In this document: positions 1-9,256 of the stretch, piece after piece
How positions within the stretch are numbered: the first letter of the stretch is position 1
Layout of the letters: each line of letters begins with the position of its first letter
Source: Chara braunii
Lineage: Eukaryota; Streptophyta; Charophyceae; Charales; Characeae
DNA length: 25,121 nucleotides
NCBI GenBank assembly: GCA_003427395.1
Contig: BFEA01001315.1
Span: forward strand, 1-25,121
Direction of reading: 5' to 3'
The notes under the pieces: generated by a model
Database searches by the model: none
What the model saw: the letters and a program-made list of their open reading frames with translations, nothing else
Told to the model about the DNA's origin: nothing
Position numbers and translations under genes: made by a program

Positions 1-469
1 TTTTTTTTTTTATAGAAGGTAGGCTCTCCATTTTTTTCAGGTAGTCTATTGGATTAAGAATCTATCAATTACACCCAGTCTTCTAGGTGGGCCACAACAT
101 GATAGGGAAGTGCGAGTAATTTTCCCAGCGATCTGTGACCACAAACTACTGGACACTGTGGCAGTGTCCTTTTTTCCTTCCGGTGAGAGATGATCAGGCT
201 GGCAGAAAAGTCCTTTTTTTTTTTCTCCTTTCGAAGTCCTGTTTGTTTCTTAGAATGGTGAACTCAATGGTTGTGCTGCTCCGGACGTCCGAGTTGTTAA
301 AATCTGTGGTGGTCCAATTTTTTCCTTGTTTTCCCTTTTGCAGTTAACTTCCCTGATTGAGCTGTCGCTTATCACCCCTCTCAGCACTCCCTCCTATTTG
401 TACTCCCTTGAATCCATGTGAAATCTGCTGCCTGTTGCTGGACTTCGATGTTTTTCCACTGTTGGATAA
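1..469. other. No gene seen; T-rich start
   Basis: This stretch opens with a run of 11 T and holds several further short T runs. Open frames here are short, have no recognisable domain and overlap on both strands. I see no RNA gene and no inverted repeat. A CCGGACGTCCG-like motif near 280 resembles the motif in the hAT-like element at 7.1 kb, but a single occurrence may be chance. Confidence 0.5.
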
Positions 470-472
470 TAA

Positions 473-849
473 GGGGCTCGCCACACAGCCTTTCGAATGA
501 AGGCACTTTCCGAAAAATGTCAGACTTTATTCGAAAGGCCTCTTGTCGAAAGAACCCGGCCCCCCTTGGCCACACAGACTTTCGAAGCACCGGCCGACTT
601 TCAATACGGACATCGTACTCTCCTGTTTTTGTTTTCGTGCTTTTTGCTAATACCCCATTTTGGGAGTGCCCTTTCCACAAGACCACTCGCAGGCTTTTGA
701 AAACCCCGTCGTGACAGGCGGGAAGAGGTTGCCCATTCGAAAGACCCTTCGAGGTCCAACTCCCTGACGTCTTTCTAAGCTTTGTCGAAAGCAGTTGTGT
801 CAAAAGCCTGTGTGGTTTCCATGTTTCAAAAGGCTGTGTGGCAAGCCCC
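473..849. mobile_element. Tourist-like MITE (PIF/Harbinger type), 377 bp, nonautonomous
   Basis: The two ends are inverted copies of each other over about 25 bp, reading GGGGCTYGCCACACAGCC and then TTTYGAA, with two C/T differences. The trinucleotide TAA lies immediately outside both ends (470-472 and 850-852). A 3-bp TWA duplication and a G-rich terminal repeat are the established signature of PIF/Harbinger elements and their Tourist MITEs. The interior has no coding capacity. It carries repeated CTTTCGAA and CCACACAG motifs in both orientations, for example near 569-590 and 800-815, as expected for subterminal transposase-binding repeats. The same superfamily's transposase is encoded at 21.2 kb, but no shared ends were found there, so a direct relationship is inference. 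Confidence 0.8.
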
Positions 850-925
850 TAATACTCTCTCCTCTTGTGGCTGGGATCTTAAGGTGAAGCCATGTGATTT
901 TGCTGTTGAGTTGGAACACGTGCTT

Positions 926-1060
926 GCCATGTCTGCAGAGTCAGTGCAGACCCATCCTGTTGATGAGGGTAAACGAATAAAGTTAATGACATGTCTGCAC
1001 ATCCATCCTGCAGATGAGGGTAAATGAGTGAAGTTAATGACATGTCCGCACAGTCAGGGC
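926..1060. repeat. Short tandem repeat, about 2.4 copies
   Basis: A unit beginning CATGTCTGCA and containing CATCCTG, GATGAGGGTAAA and AAGTTAATGA is repeated. Copies run about 926-987 (62 bp, with a small internal expansion), 988-1038 (51 bp) and a partial copy 1039-1060. No coding function is evident. Confidence 0.75.
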
Positions 1061-1095
1061 GCACAAAAACGTAGGCAAATGCATAAAGTGCATCG

Positions 1096-1198
1096 CCACT
1101 CACGGAATGCGAAAAAGACAAAACCTATGGCGTCTGTATATTTCTATGTTTTCGCGGAAGATACATGCTCCATTTTGCACATTCTGGGAGTAGTGTGG
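1096..1198. repeat. Diverged single arm of the 11-kb palindrome family
   Basis: This ~103-bp segment aligns, at roughly 70% by eye, with each arm of the palindrome at 11.1-11.3 kb. Shared landmarks are CCACT at the start, GCGAAAAAGACAAAA, TTTCTATGTT, GCGGAAGAT, TTTTGCACATT and GGGAGTAGTG at the end. Its own ends are inverted relative to each other (CCACTC...GAGTAGTG), as in the 11-kb copies. It is alone here, so the unit can occur outside a palindrome. Confidence 0.6.
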
Positions 1199-1629
1199 CC
1201 AGGCCCAAAGTTCCCACATCCTCTCAAGGATTCATTTACACGGCAAAAAGATAAAAAAGGAGGAAGGCATCACCAGTTCTCAGAGGCCGTCCAATTCATT
1301 GTTTGGAAGCTGAAGTTTAGCTCTATCTATGCTTTATGGCTCCAAAACAACATGTCTGAACCACCAGTACATCCGAGCCTCTTTTTGCCAAGGCAGATTC
1401 CCCCGGTTTTGTTCGGCAAGTTTTGCCAAAATGCCAGTGTGGCGCTTTCTCTCTGCTTTTCACTAGCGCTGCCAGCTATTTTGAGCCTCTGGAATTTTCG
1501 TGTTGGCTCGATTTCGATTCTCAAGTTTGCCTGGGCGATGTCCTGGCAGTTCAAATTTGAAACTTTGAAGTTTAGACTTCCCTCAGAACGACAGAGATTG
1601 CTGACGCACTGATATAACTCGACATCATC

Positions 1630-1665
1630 AGCTGAAACTAGGACAGCAGCTGAAACTAGGACAGC
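1630..1665. repeat. 18-bp perfect tandem duplication
   Basis: The unit AGCTGAAACTAGGACAGC occurs twice in a row without a mismatch, which points to a recent slippage or duplication event. Confidence 0.85.
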
Positions 1666-2000
1666 ATGCAACAAACGGCAAACAAAGTATACTTTGTTTT
1701 TTGACCATGCATTGCCATGCCTTTTGGCACTTCTGACCCACAAACCACCCTGGCTGCTTGCCATGAAACAGACAAGAGTCATGGGCAGTGGCATGGCCCC
1801 GGCTGATGGCTGGTCATTGTCAGATTCCCAGATTTCCACAACAGCGGAACACATTGCTTTTAGCAATAAAAGGCAACATCGCCACAACAATGATTGATAA
1901 TTGTACTAATTTGGTATTATTATGTTATTCAAAGAATCTTCATCCCGTATAGGTGTACGCTAGCTTCTATGATTGCCTTCAAAAAGGAGGAATAAGCTGC

Positions 2001-2030
2001 AAGCGGTGGATGTTCATCACCGCTTTTTTT
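2001..2030 (+). other. Stem-loop followed by T-run (terminator-like)
   Basis: AAGCGGTG at 2001-2008 is exactly complementary to CACCGCTT at 2018-2025, leaving a 9-nt loop, and a T-run follows directly. This has the shape of a bacterial intrinsic terminator or a Pol III-type stop. In a eukaryotic repeat region with no upstream RNA gene it is probably fortuitous or a relic. Confidence 0.3.
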
Positions 2031-2864
2031 CTTTTTTTAATGTAAACACGCTCCAATCTATTCATGGGGAGCAGGATGTGCTGGGAAACGGGCCCAGCGT
2101 GTGACAAGCCAGGATCCGTACTCAGCGGCTTTCCTTACCCTTAGAGGAAACAAATCCCAAGTAAGCCTCTAAGCACGGATTCTGGTTGATTGAGAAAAGT
2201 GGGGTCTATTTTCCTTTCCTTTTTCTTTTCTTGCAAAGGGGGGGGACGGAACATAAACTTATATTTTTCAGAACTGCCCCTGATGACTTTTCCGTGCGGT
2301 CGGTTAGCAACCGTGCCGAGAAATCCAAGAAACGGTTAGGAATTAGTGTGGGCAGAAATTTGATTTCTTGCGTAATAAAGCGCGCACGGCTGTTTTTCAA
2401 TTTTTGCACGCTGCGTAAACCCGTTCCCCCGTTTTGCATCTCCGCGCCATCTTGCTGTGCGCTCCCTTCTTGCATGCCTCTTCGTCTTCCCATGAGCGAA
2501 GCCCGATCCTCTCCTTAGTACCCATCATCGCGAGTGATTGGCCGTGTAGTTCGGATGGTCGGATCAATGTGGTGAAAGCAGAAAGCGCGCCCCACTTGAA
2601 TGACCAACCCAATTATATGGAACTTTCGACCCGCCTCTTTCGATCCTCTGGAACCTCGGCCCTTCTTCTGTCCTGCTCATCTACACCCCTTGCTATCCAC
2701 AGCTCGCGCTGGCACCCCGCCGCCTTCCGCGCTATAAATTCTCGCAGTCCCTTCCTTTCGCTCTCTTTGATCTCGGCTGCAATGTTGTGTGAGCTATGCG
2801 CGAGGTTCACGGCGTGGAACAGGGTTGACGTGCCCAAGTGACGGGTGGAGTGACGACGTGGGAT

Positions 2865-3144
2865 GGGCTTAACGGTAGACTTGGGAGTGAGGCAGTCGGA
2901 GTGACGGAGCGGTGGTGGAGATCGGACGTCGTCAGCGGCAGGGTCTTGAGGCTATGGTTGTCGGTCGTTCGGAGGGATTGGGGGTTGTGCCTTTTGAATA
3001 GTGAGGAACTCGCTTTTATCTCCATTGCTGCTTTGTCCAAGTGTGATGTGTGCAAGTTCCCGAAGTATGGGTATTCTGTTGTATGCATGCTGTGGTGCGA
3101 GAGTCTATGGATGCTGAATGTCTCACTGTCCAAGATTGATGAAT
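2865..3144. repeat. Direct repeat A, copy 1
   Basis: This 280-bp block is about 96% identical to 3803-4106; I count 12 substitutions plus one 24-bp indel. An open frame on the minus strand survives in both copies. However, most substitutions between the copies would change the amino acid, so the frame looks non-functional. Copy starts are 938 bp apart, with repeat B between them. Confidence 0.9.
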
Positions 3145-3161
3145 CGTAACCCTTTTTGATC

Positions 3162-3355
3162 CCGGAGCCGCGTGTATGAGTGGGGATCGGCATTAACTCG
3201 TCTTGTTCCTCCCGCCTCCCACTCAGCGACCAGGGAGATCAGTCTCCCGCGTCTCCGCGACGCGGCTGACATCTCCACGACCCAATCGAGGCCACGTCCG
3301 TCCTGGTAATTAACGGCGATCACAACGTTGGGTCTCTGAACCCATTCGGATTGAC

Positions 3356-3444
<89 letters not shown>

Positions 3445-3445
3445 N

Positions 3446-3517
<72 letters not shown>

Positions 3518-3802
3518 GTCCATTGATCTTTGCATGGAGTGAGCATTCGTCTTGACGGACGTGAGCGCGGGCCGTTGTCCGTGCTCAACCCTCATGTCAG
3601 TTCGTTGCAGCGTGCCACCGTCCTTCTTGATTGCAGACGATGATAGTGTGTACTGCGATGAGGATGTACGAAACACTCTGCAGTGAACCGAGCAGATTCA
3701 TCTGTATAACCCTGCTAGGGCCTGCCACATAGGAGGGAGTGGGTTTGGGCTGACTGGTCGGTTTTCTTCCCCTCCCTTGATACTGCCCTACACCGATCTG
3801 AC
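3162..3802. repeat. Dispersed repeat B, copy 1, with internal GA microsatellite
   Basis: From CCGGAGCCGCGTG to ACACCGATCTGAC this ~640-bp block matches 8498-9142 at roughly 90% outside the microsatellite. Many differences are C/T or G/A at CpG sites, consistent with decay of methylated cytosines (inference). The long Leu-Ser or Arg-Glu frames across it are translations of the dinucleotide run, not genes. No retroelement protein, primer-binding site or terminal TG...CA was recognised, so I do not assign a class. Confidence 0.88.
3359..3513. repeat. (GA)n microsatellite with an assembly N
   Basis: About 155 bp of pure GA is interrupted by one N at 3445. The N shows that the true repeat length is unresolved. 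The run sits at the same internal point of repeat B as the CA/GA run of the second copy. Confidence 0.97.
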
Positions 3803-4106
3803 GGGCTTAACGGTAGACTTGGGGGTGAGGCAGTTGGAGTGACGGAGCGGTGGTGGAGATTGGACGCCGTCAGCGGCAGGGCCTTGTGGCTATGGTTGTC
3901 GGTGGTTCGGAGGGATTGGGGGTTGTGCCCAGGGCGGCCAGCCGCGTGAGAAATTTTGAATAGTGAGGAACTCACTTTTATCTCCATTGCTGCTTTGTCC
4001 AAGTGTGATGTGTGCATGTTCCCGAAGTATGGGTATTCCGTTGTATGCATGCTGTGGTGCGAGAGTCTATGGATGCTGAATGTCTCATTGTCCAAGGTTG
4101 ATGAAT
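3803..4106. repeat. Direct repeat A', copy 2
   Basis: This is the second copy of the 2865-3144 block. It begins GGGCTTAACGGTAGAC exactly where repeat B ends. It differs by about 12 substitutions and carries 24 extra bases, a GC-rich segment near 3928-3951. Similarity stops after TTGATGAAT in both copies. Confidence 0.9.
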
Positions 4107-5816
4107 GAGCAGATGTGTGGGTGCTTACAGGCGCAATTCTGGGGAACGTTGGGTGTTGACTGTTTGCATGGATGCATGAGTGTGTTGGTTTTCCCTCCTT
4201 TCCCTGTACCCTTTTTCTATCCCGGTGTGAGGAAACCCCGGGAGGGGATCCTGTTCGTCGCTGAAGCCAAGGACAGGGGCGTCTGTCACCCGCCGTGTCC
4301 GCATGAGAGGTCCTCAGTGACGCAACAGGGGAGTGGGGTTTATTCTGTCTGTCACGCTCCCACTGATGAGTTGGGTCTGAAGCTCTTTCCCTCTCACAAA
4401 ACAAATGAAAAAATAAAATAAAGTAATAAAATAAAATAAAAATCAAATGTATTCCACATGCAGGTTTGAGACCTGGCCTGAGCCAACAAGGAGATGGAGT
4501 TTGTAAGGTATAGCTCGAGGATTCACTGCCCAGGGAGTTATACATGTTCTGTTTGGCAACATGGATAGCTGAGTCTATTGGCTGTCTGCAGGTTCCTATT
4601 TGGCTGATTGTCAAAGTCATTGCTGCATGTTGGCAGGTCAGCGCACTTCCTCCTTCTCTCTCTTGCACGCTTTCTTCTCTCCCGCGAGGGCTCACACGCT
4701 TTCCCTTCAGCATCTGCACCTTTCTTGTTGTAGAGCATGCTATTGAGGCTGTCATTTTCCTTGTATTCATATATCAAAACCTTCTCCGCTTCATCGCACC
4801 AGCCAACCGGTTTCACAAGGCACTGAGGGGAGAAGGTGTCTCAGTAAATCCACCGTGCTTTCAGAACGATTGCCCTTTTTGGGGCTAATACCGTTATGTC
4901 CAAATCATGTTCATTCAAAATTCCGAATGGTCAAAGTCTCAATTTCGAAGGCCCCCGTAAGTGGGTTGAAACTTGAAACTGATCTAGTAATGTTGCTCTG
5001 ATTGAAGTGGTACCATCACTAGACCATCGTCATGTCAGGGAGGTGTGCGGGAGTTATCTCATTTCTCATGCTCCCGCCAGGTAATTGTTTGTCAGAGGCC
5101 AATTAAGAGATCAATAGAAATTGATGTCATATGTCTGTCTGTCCGTCTCTCTTCCCCTTGTAGGTACTGTCCCTCGCCTACCCTTGCTCACTATACGAGT
5201 GAAGGGTTCTCGTGAAAAATAAATAATTAAACAATCAGCAGATTTGATGATGGGATCACAACTCAAATTATCTCCACTTCCCCACCCTTTTCTGTCTTTT
5301 CTTCGAAGAGGTCTTTCACACTGATATATGTGACTCTGTTGTGATCAATCCGTATCAAAAGAACCTTGAAACCGAAGTGTGAGTCTTCAACGAATATAAT
5401 GCAAAGAAAAGTTCCGTTTCATGCACTCAGTTTTAATGGATCTGACTCGTACCCGCTGCTTAATGCATGCACACGTTGATAGTCATCTCAACAGACGTGA
5501 GAGAGAGCACACGGAGCAGTGAGCTCCCCAAGCACTCTAAGTGCTCATTCCAAGGAAATGGAAGTCGGTGAAACGATGTGCCCATTCTTCCCCTCACGTC
5601 CTGTAAGCTCACGCTCTTTGTTTGTGTGATTGTGTCCCGCTCAAATATGCCTTTCCTACTTTCTTTGTACCTGAATAGAACAAACGGTCATCAAAGTTGT
5701 ATCTGGGGCAACTTTCAGTCCCGATGAACCGTGTCCTGTATTCGAGGAAACATCTGTTGGAGTTGCTGTTTTCCGCAACGCAGCATCTCTCTCTCTCTCT
5801 CTCTCTCTGCACATTC
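4107..5816. other. No gene seen; AAATA-rich and spacer sequence
   Basis: No recognisable protein or RNA gene is visible. An A-rich AAAATA-type run occupies about 4400-4442. Open frames on both strands overlap and lack known motifs; the longest minus-strand frame (3715-4770) is largely built from the noncoding A' repeat. A pyrimidine tract followed by TAG near 5150-5163 resembles a splice acceptor but has no supporting exon. Confidence 0.45.
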
Positions 5817-6076
5817 TTTTTCTTTCTCGCTGTGCAGTCGGTCTCTCTCACTCTCTCTGCGCTGTCAGTCTCTCTCGCTCTCTCTGTGCAGTCACTCTCT
5901 CTCACTCTCTCTGCGCAGTCACTCTCTCTCACTCTCTCTGCGCTGTCAGTCTCTCTCACTCTCTCTGCTCAGTCAGTCTCTCTCACTCTCTCTACGCAGT
6001 CAGTCTCTCTCACTCTCTCTGCGTTGTCAGACTGTCTTAATCTCTCAGCGCTGTCAGTCTCTCTCACTCTCTCATG
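5817..6076. repeat. 27-bp minisatellite, about nine copies
   Basis: Eight consecutive spacings are exactly 27 bp: the GTC of each unit falls at 5837, 5864, 5891, 5918, 5945, 5972, 5999, 6026 and 6053. The unit reads approximately TCTCTCTCACTCTCTCTGCG followed by CAGTCAG. Since 27 is divisible by three, frames stay open on both strands as nine-residue repeats (Ser/Leu-rich on plus, Arg/Glu/Asp/Ser on minus). No start context, domain or flanking coding sequence makes either frame a credible gene. A short CT run precedes the array at 5787-5809. Confidence 0.92.
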
Positions 6077-7109
6077 GATGGGTCCTCTCTCACGTTGTCT
6101 CCCCCTCAACTCACCTCTTGCCCACTGATCGCTGCCTCTGAGATCCGCTTGGCGGCACCCAGCGAGCTTGCAAGGTCGAGCATGCAGCCATGGCTGTGGA
6201 TCGCTTGCTCTCGCGAAGGGGCATGGAACAGCTCCAGTTGACCTTGGTCACTTCCCTCTGCCTTGGTCTCTGTTGTGTGTCATGTTCCCATATGCCAGCG
6301 AGCCGCCATGGGCAGCAGCTCGTGAGACAGTTACACGCGTGTTCGTACCAACGAGCATCGTTCGCCCTGGTCGCTCGCTCCAGCGCACCCTGGTCCCCCT
6401 AGTTGCCTTCGTCCCGAATGCCCTCACTTTTCCCCTAGTCAACTCTATATCCCGGTAGAACTGGAGGCCGTGGGCCCTCAGGGAGCACGAACGTTATTGG
6501 CATTAGCAATATCAGGGTCGGTCCGGAAAAGCCACGGTACCGCGCAGATACAGTGGTACCAATGCTCGGACCACCGAGCCCAGTAAAGCCCCAACAGGGC
6601 CCCCCATTAGCTGAGTTGTACAGACCCTGTACCGAACCAGTGCCCATGTCAACATAACAGTGCCGAGGCAGTAACTGTGTCGATCCGAACCAGTGACCGT
6701 ATCAATCCGATCCAGTTTCCATACACCGCCGCTCCAGTGACCGTTCCAATCATCTCGTCAACTCTAGTGGCCTGTACCTTCGCTGTCCCATTGACCGTTC
6801 CATCACGACCCGACCACTGTAACCTGAATCCAGTTCCATTGATCCGAAATGCGACTCGATGACCAAGTGTCCTCCCGAGTTCTCTCGCGACACTTCGTGT
6901 GCATGAGACTCCGATAAGACACGGGAACCGCACACTCAATAATACCCGGGTTATAACAAGGGTGATAATTACGAAAATCCGGTAAAATTCGGTGAGGGAT
7001 AATAAATAGGGAAAATTCGTTTAAATCAGCGAGTTGAGATAAATAGATAATTCTTGTTAAAATCTTCGAGAGCAGATTTGGGTCAAATTTGTTTAATAAT
7101 AAAATAATC
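6077..7109. other. No gene seen; loosely repetitive 'CCAGTGACCGT' tract
   Basis: Between about 6615 and 6835 variants of ATCCGAACCAG and CCAGTGACCGT recur at irregular 20-30 bp steps, suggesting a decayed minisatellite. The rest is unremarkable. From 6940 the sequence becomes AT-rich up to the hAT-like element. Overlapping open frames show no recognisable domain. Confidence 0.4.
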
Positions 7110-7692
7110 CATGGCTACGATCCGGACGTCCGGACCGCCGTCCAGACGGTCTGGATTCAGTCCGGACTCAGATGTCCGGTCTGCAAGGTCCGGATCTGCC
7201 AAAATTCGAGGGGAAAAAAAACAAAAAAACGGTCCAGGACCCTTCCCCATTGAGAAGCCAAGACCCCAAAATTGTTTTCAAGCCCGTTTATGCTTTTTGG
7301 GGGGGTCCGGACATGCTCTCTCTCTATAATAATTTATTAGACAACCCCAATTTTTTAATTATTAATAATTCATTACCTTTTATTAGTTTTTAAAGTCTTT
7401 TTTAAAGCTTTTTTGTAGTTTTTGACTTGTAACTCAAGTTTGGTTAGGAATTCTGACATAAAAAGTGGTTTGCATTGTTATTCTGCATAGCATACTTTTT
7501 TTTCAGATTTTTTTTTTTTTTTTTTTTTTAATGGTCCGGACATTTCCGGACCTGTCCAGACATCCGGCCTGTCCGGATCCCCCCATGTTCAGAGGTCCAG
7601 AAATGTCCAGAATTCCGGAGGTCCGAAAACTACCGGACACGGGTTCGGTTCCATGTCCGGAAATGTCCGGGTGCGGGTCCGGCGTAGCCATG
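7110..7692. mobile_element. hAT-like nonautonomous element, 583 bp
   Basis: The ends are perfect 10-bp inverted repeats, CATGGCTACG and CGTAGCCATG. The flanking 8 bp are AAATAATC on the left (7102-7109) and AAATAATT on the right (7693-7700), a one-mismatch 8-bp duplication; 8-bp target duplications are established for hAT elements. The palindromic hexamer TCCGGA occurs about ten times. Four copies lie within 7121-7194, one at 7306 and five within 7535-7661, and near-matches such as GTCCAGA fill in between. Clustered subterminal motifs are typical of hAT transposase binding sites. The middle is AT-rich and non-coding, with a long T-run at 7510-7529. Class assignment is inference, since no transposase is present. 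Confidence 0.65.
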
Positions 7693-8091
7693 AAATAATT
7701 GCTTGTTACCTTTCTTTTTTATCAGTTTTAATTTTATTACGCATTTTTCGTTTTATCATTACATTTAATTAAATTATAAGGCCTCGTTTTCTCATCATCT
7801 AGTCAACGTAGGAAGGCTGCGCGAAGGCCTACTAGTATACTCCCATTCCATGGTTGCCTGATTCGAAGACAACCTCATAACAGACAAAAAAGGTAAGTGC
7901 CGTGCGCGGTAGAGGCCGCTGTCCAATCATCTAATTTTTAGGGCTATCATCGACTGTTGATGAAGGGGAATTCAAAGTCCGTCTCAGGACCCCTAATTTT
8001 TCCCGACACCCTCGATAAGGCTACCGAAGGAATCCCGTTTAAGCGCTTGGTGAAAGACTGAACTCCCTTTCTTTCGGGTGGCCGACTACTT
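7693..8091. other. No gene seen
   Basis: This AT-rich then mixed sequence lies between the hAT-like element and the next MITE. No open frame with a recognisable product and no clear repeat was found. Confidence 0.45.
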
Positions 8092-8111
8092 GTGGCTGCC
8101 CGACACCGGAG

Positions 8112-8446
8112 AACTGACATTTCATTAAAACTGACATTTTTTTCTAAATTCACGAAAGTGGACTTAGTCAAAATTTCATTGCTCATCAGGTGAGAAAGTG
8201 GTTAAGTCAAAATTTCATTGCTCATCAGGTGAGAAAGTGGTTATCTCACTTTGTCCATCTGATGTACCTCAACGTAAAGTACCGTTAGCATACATCCGAT
8301 GGTCAGATCATCGAGAGTCGCCACGACACCCGATGATCTGATCATCCGACGTCATGGAGACAAAAAAACACTAAAATTTTTTGTTTTTTTATATGCTCAA
8401 TTTCGTGAATTTAAAAAAAAATGTCATTTTTAACGAAACGTCAGTT
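8112..8446. mobile_element. MITE with 46-bp inverted ends, 335 bp
   Basis: The first 46 bp (8112-8157) and last 46 bp (8401-8446) are inverted copies with four mismatches; they begin AACTGAC and end GTCAGTT. GGAG lies on both sides (8108-8111 and 8447-8450). The uninterrupted target GACACCGGAGCCACGTGTAT is preserved nearby at 8494-8513, so the inserted segment can be defined by comparison. Strict symmetry of the ends gives a 4-bp duplication; 2-3 bp remains possible if one end is a base or two longer. The interior contains a 39-bp tandem duplication and a smaller inverted repeat around GATCATCG (about 8300-8350). It has no coding capacity, and I cannot assign a superfamily. Confidence 0.85.
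8166..8243. repeat. 39-bp perfect tandem duplication inside the MITE
   Basis: A 39-bp unit starting AGTCAAAATTTCATTGCTC occurs twice back to back (8166-8204 and 8205-8243). It lies entirely inside the MITE, so it arose within the element or its progenitor. Confidence 0.92.
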
Positions 8447-8483
8447 GGAGCCACGTGTATGATGTGGCTAACTACTTCAAGTT

Positions 8484-8513
8484 GTGGCTGCCCGACACCG
8501 GAGCCACGTGTAT
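8484..8513. repeat. Uninterrupted paralogue of the MITE target site
   Basis: GTGGCTGCCCGACACCGGAG at 8484-8503 is identical to 8092-8111, which directly precedes the MITE. The bases after it, CCACGTGTATGA, match those that follow the MITE and its duplicated GGAG. Without the MITE, the locus would be a short tandem duplication of about 50 bp. Confidence 0.85.
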
Positions 8514-8694
8514 GAGTGGGGATCGGTGCTAACTCGTCTCGTTCCTCCCGCCTCCCACTCAGCGACCGGGGAGATCAGTCTCCCACGTCTCCGCGACGCG
8601 GTTGACGTCTCCTCAACCCGATCGAGGCCACGTCCGTCCTGGTAACTAACGACGGTCACGACGTCAGGTCTTCGAACCCGCATTCGGATTAACG

Positions 8695-8786
<92 letters not shown>

Positions 8787-8787
8787 N

Positions 8788-8857
<70 letters not shown>

Positions 8858-9142
8858 GTCCATTGATCTTTGCATGTAGTGAGCATTCGTCTTGATGGAC
8901 ATGAGCAAGGGCCATTGTCCGTGCTCAACCTTCACGTCGGTTCGTTGCAGCGTGGTACCGTCCTTCCCGATCGCAGATGATGATAGTGTGTACTGTGATG
9001 CAGATGTACGAAACACTCTGCAGCGAACCGAGCAAATTCATTTGTATAACACCGCTAGGGCCTGCCACATAGGAGGGAGTGGGTTTGTGATGATTGATCG
9101 GTTCTCTTCCCCTCCCTTGATCCTACCCTACACCGATCTGAC
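8498..9142. repeat. Dispersed repeat B, copy 2
   Basis: This is the second copy of the 3162-3802 block, with the same landmarks in the same order: CCTCCCGCCTCCCACTCAGC, the microsatellite, GGCGAGTCCATTGATCTTTG, GAAACACTCTGCAG and ACACCGATCTGAC. Here the block is not flanked by repeat A, so B has its own ends. The microsatellite is compound (CA then GA) rather than GA alone. Confidence 0.88.
8699..8853. repeat. Compound (CA)n(GA)n microsatellite with an assembly N
   Basis: About 25 CA units (8699-8748) pass into about 52 GA units, ending at 8853. One N lies at 8787, so the true length is not established. Confidence 0.97.
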
Positions 9143-9256
9143 GATGTTACCTTGGTCCACGGCCCACGCCACGTGGCAGCCTTGGTTTAAATGTCGCTGG
9201 TGTCGCCAGGGGGATATGTGCTCCTAGCGAAGATTAGTCCTGGGATACAAAGGTAC

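Larger units (their letters stand above)
1199..2864. other. No supportable gene; mixed-composition spacer
   Basis: Several open frames of 60-190 codons overlap on opposite strands, but none shows a recognisable domain, start context or compositional signature of coding DNA. The stretch contains the 18-bp duplication and the hairpin listed separately. Between 2490 and 2840 the sequence is GC-rich, with a TATA-like CTATAAAT near 2731-2738 about 45 bp upstream of an ATG that opens only a 19-codon frame. A promoter is possible, but no gene follows; repeat A starts at 2865. Confidence 0.45.

Noticed and set aside
1028-1890. Two overlapping ~190-codon frames on opposite strands
   Set aside because: The plus frame includes the diverged palindrome arm; neither has a recognisable domain or coding character.
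3310-3676. Long Leu-Ser and Arg-Glu repeat frames
   Set aside because: They are translations of the GA/CT microsatellite on either strand, broken by an N, with no coding flanks.
2865-4106. Miniature LTR retrotransposon (TRIM) with A as the terminal repeat
   Set aside because: The ends are not TG...CA, no primer-binding site or target duplication was seen, and B occurs without A at 8.5 kb.
4463-4477. B-box-like GGTTTGAGACC
   Set aside because: Upstream sequence is an AAATA run with no A box.
3715-4770. 351-codon minus-strand frame
   Set aside because: Part of it is repeat A'. Of the roughly 12 substitutions separating A and A', most change the amino acid, so there is no sign of coding constraint, and no domain is recognised.
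8650-8690. tRNA B box (GGGTTCGAAGACC on the minus strand)
   Set aside because: It has an extra base relative to the B box, no A box at proper spacing, and is not conserved in the other B copy.
8477-9016. 179-codon minus-strand frame with Leu-Ser and Cys-Val runs
   Set aside because: It crosses the CA/GA microsatellite and the noncoding repeat B; the other B copy does not preserve the protein well.
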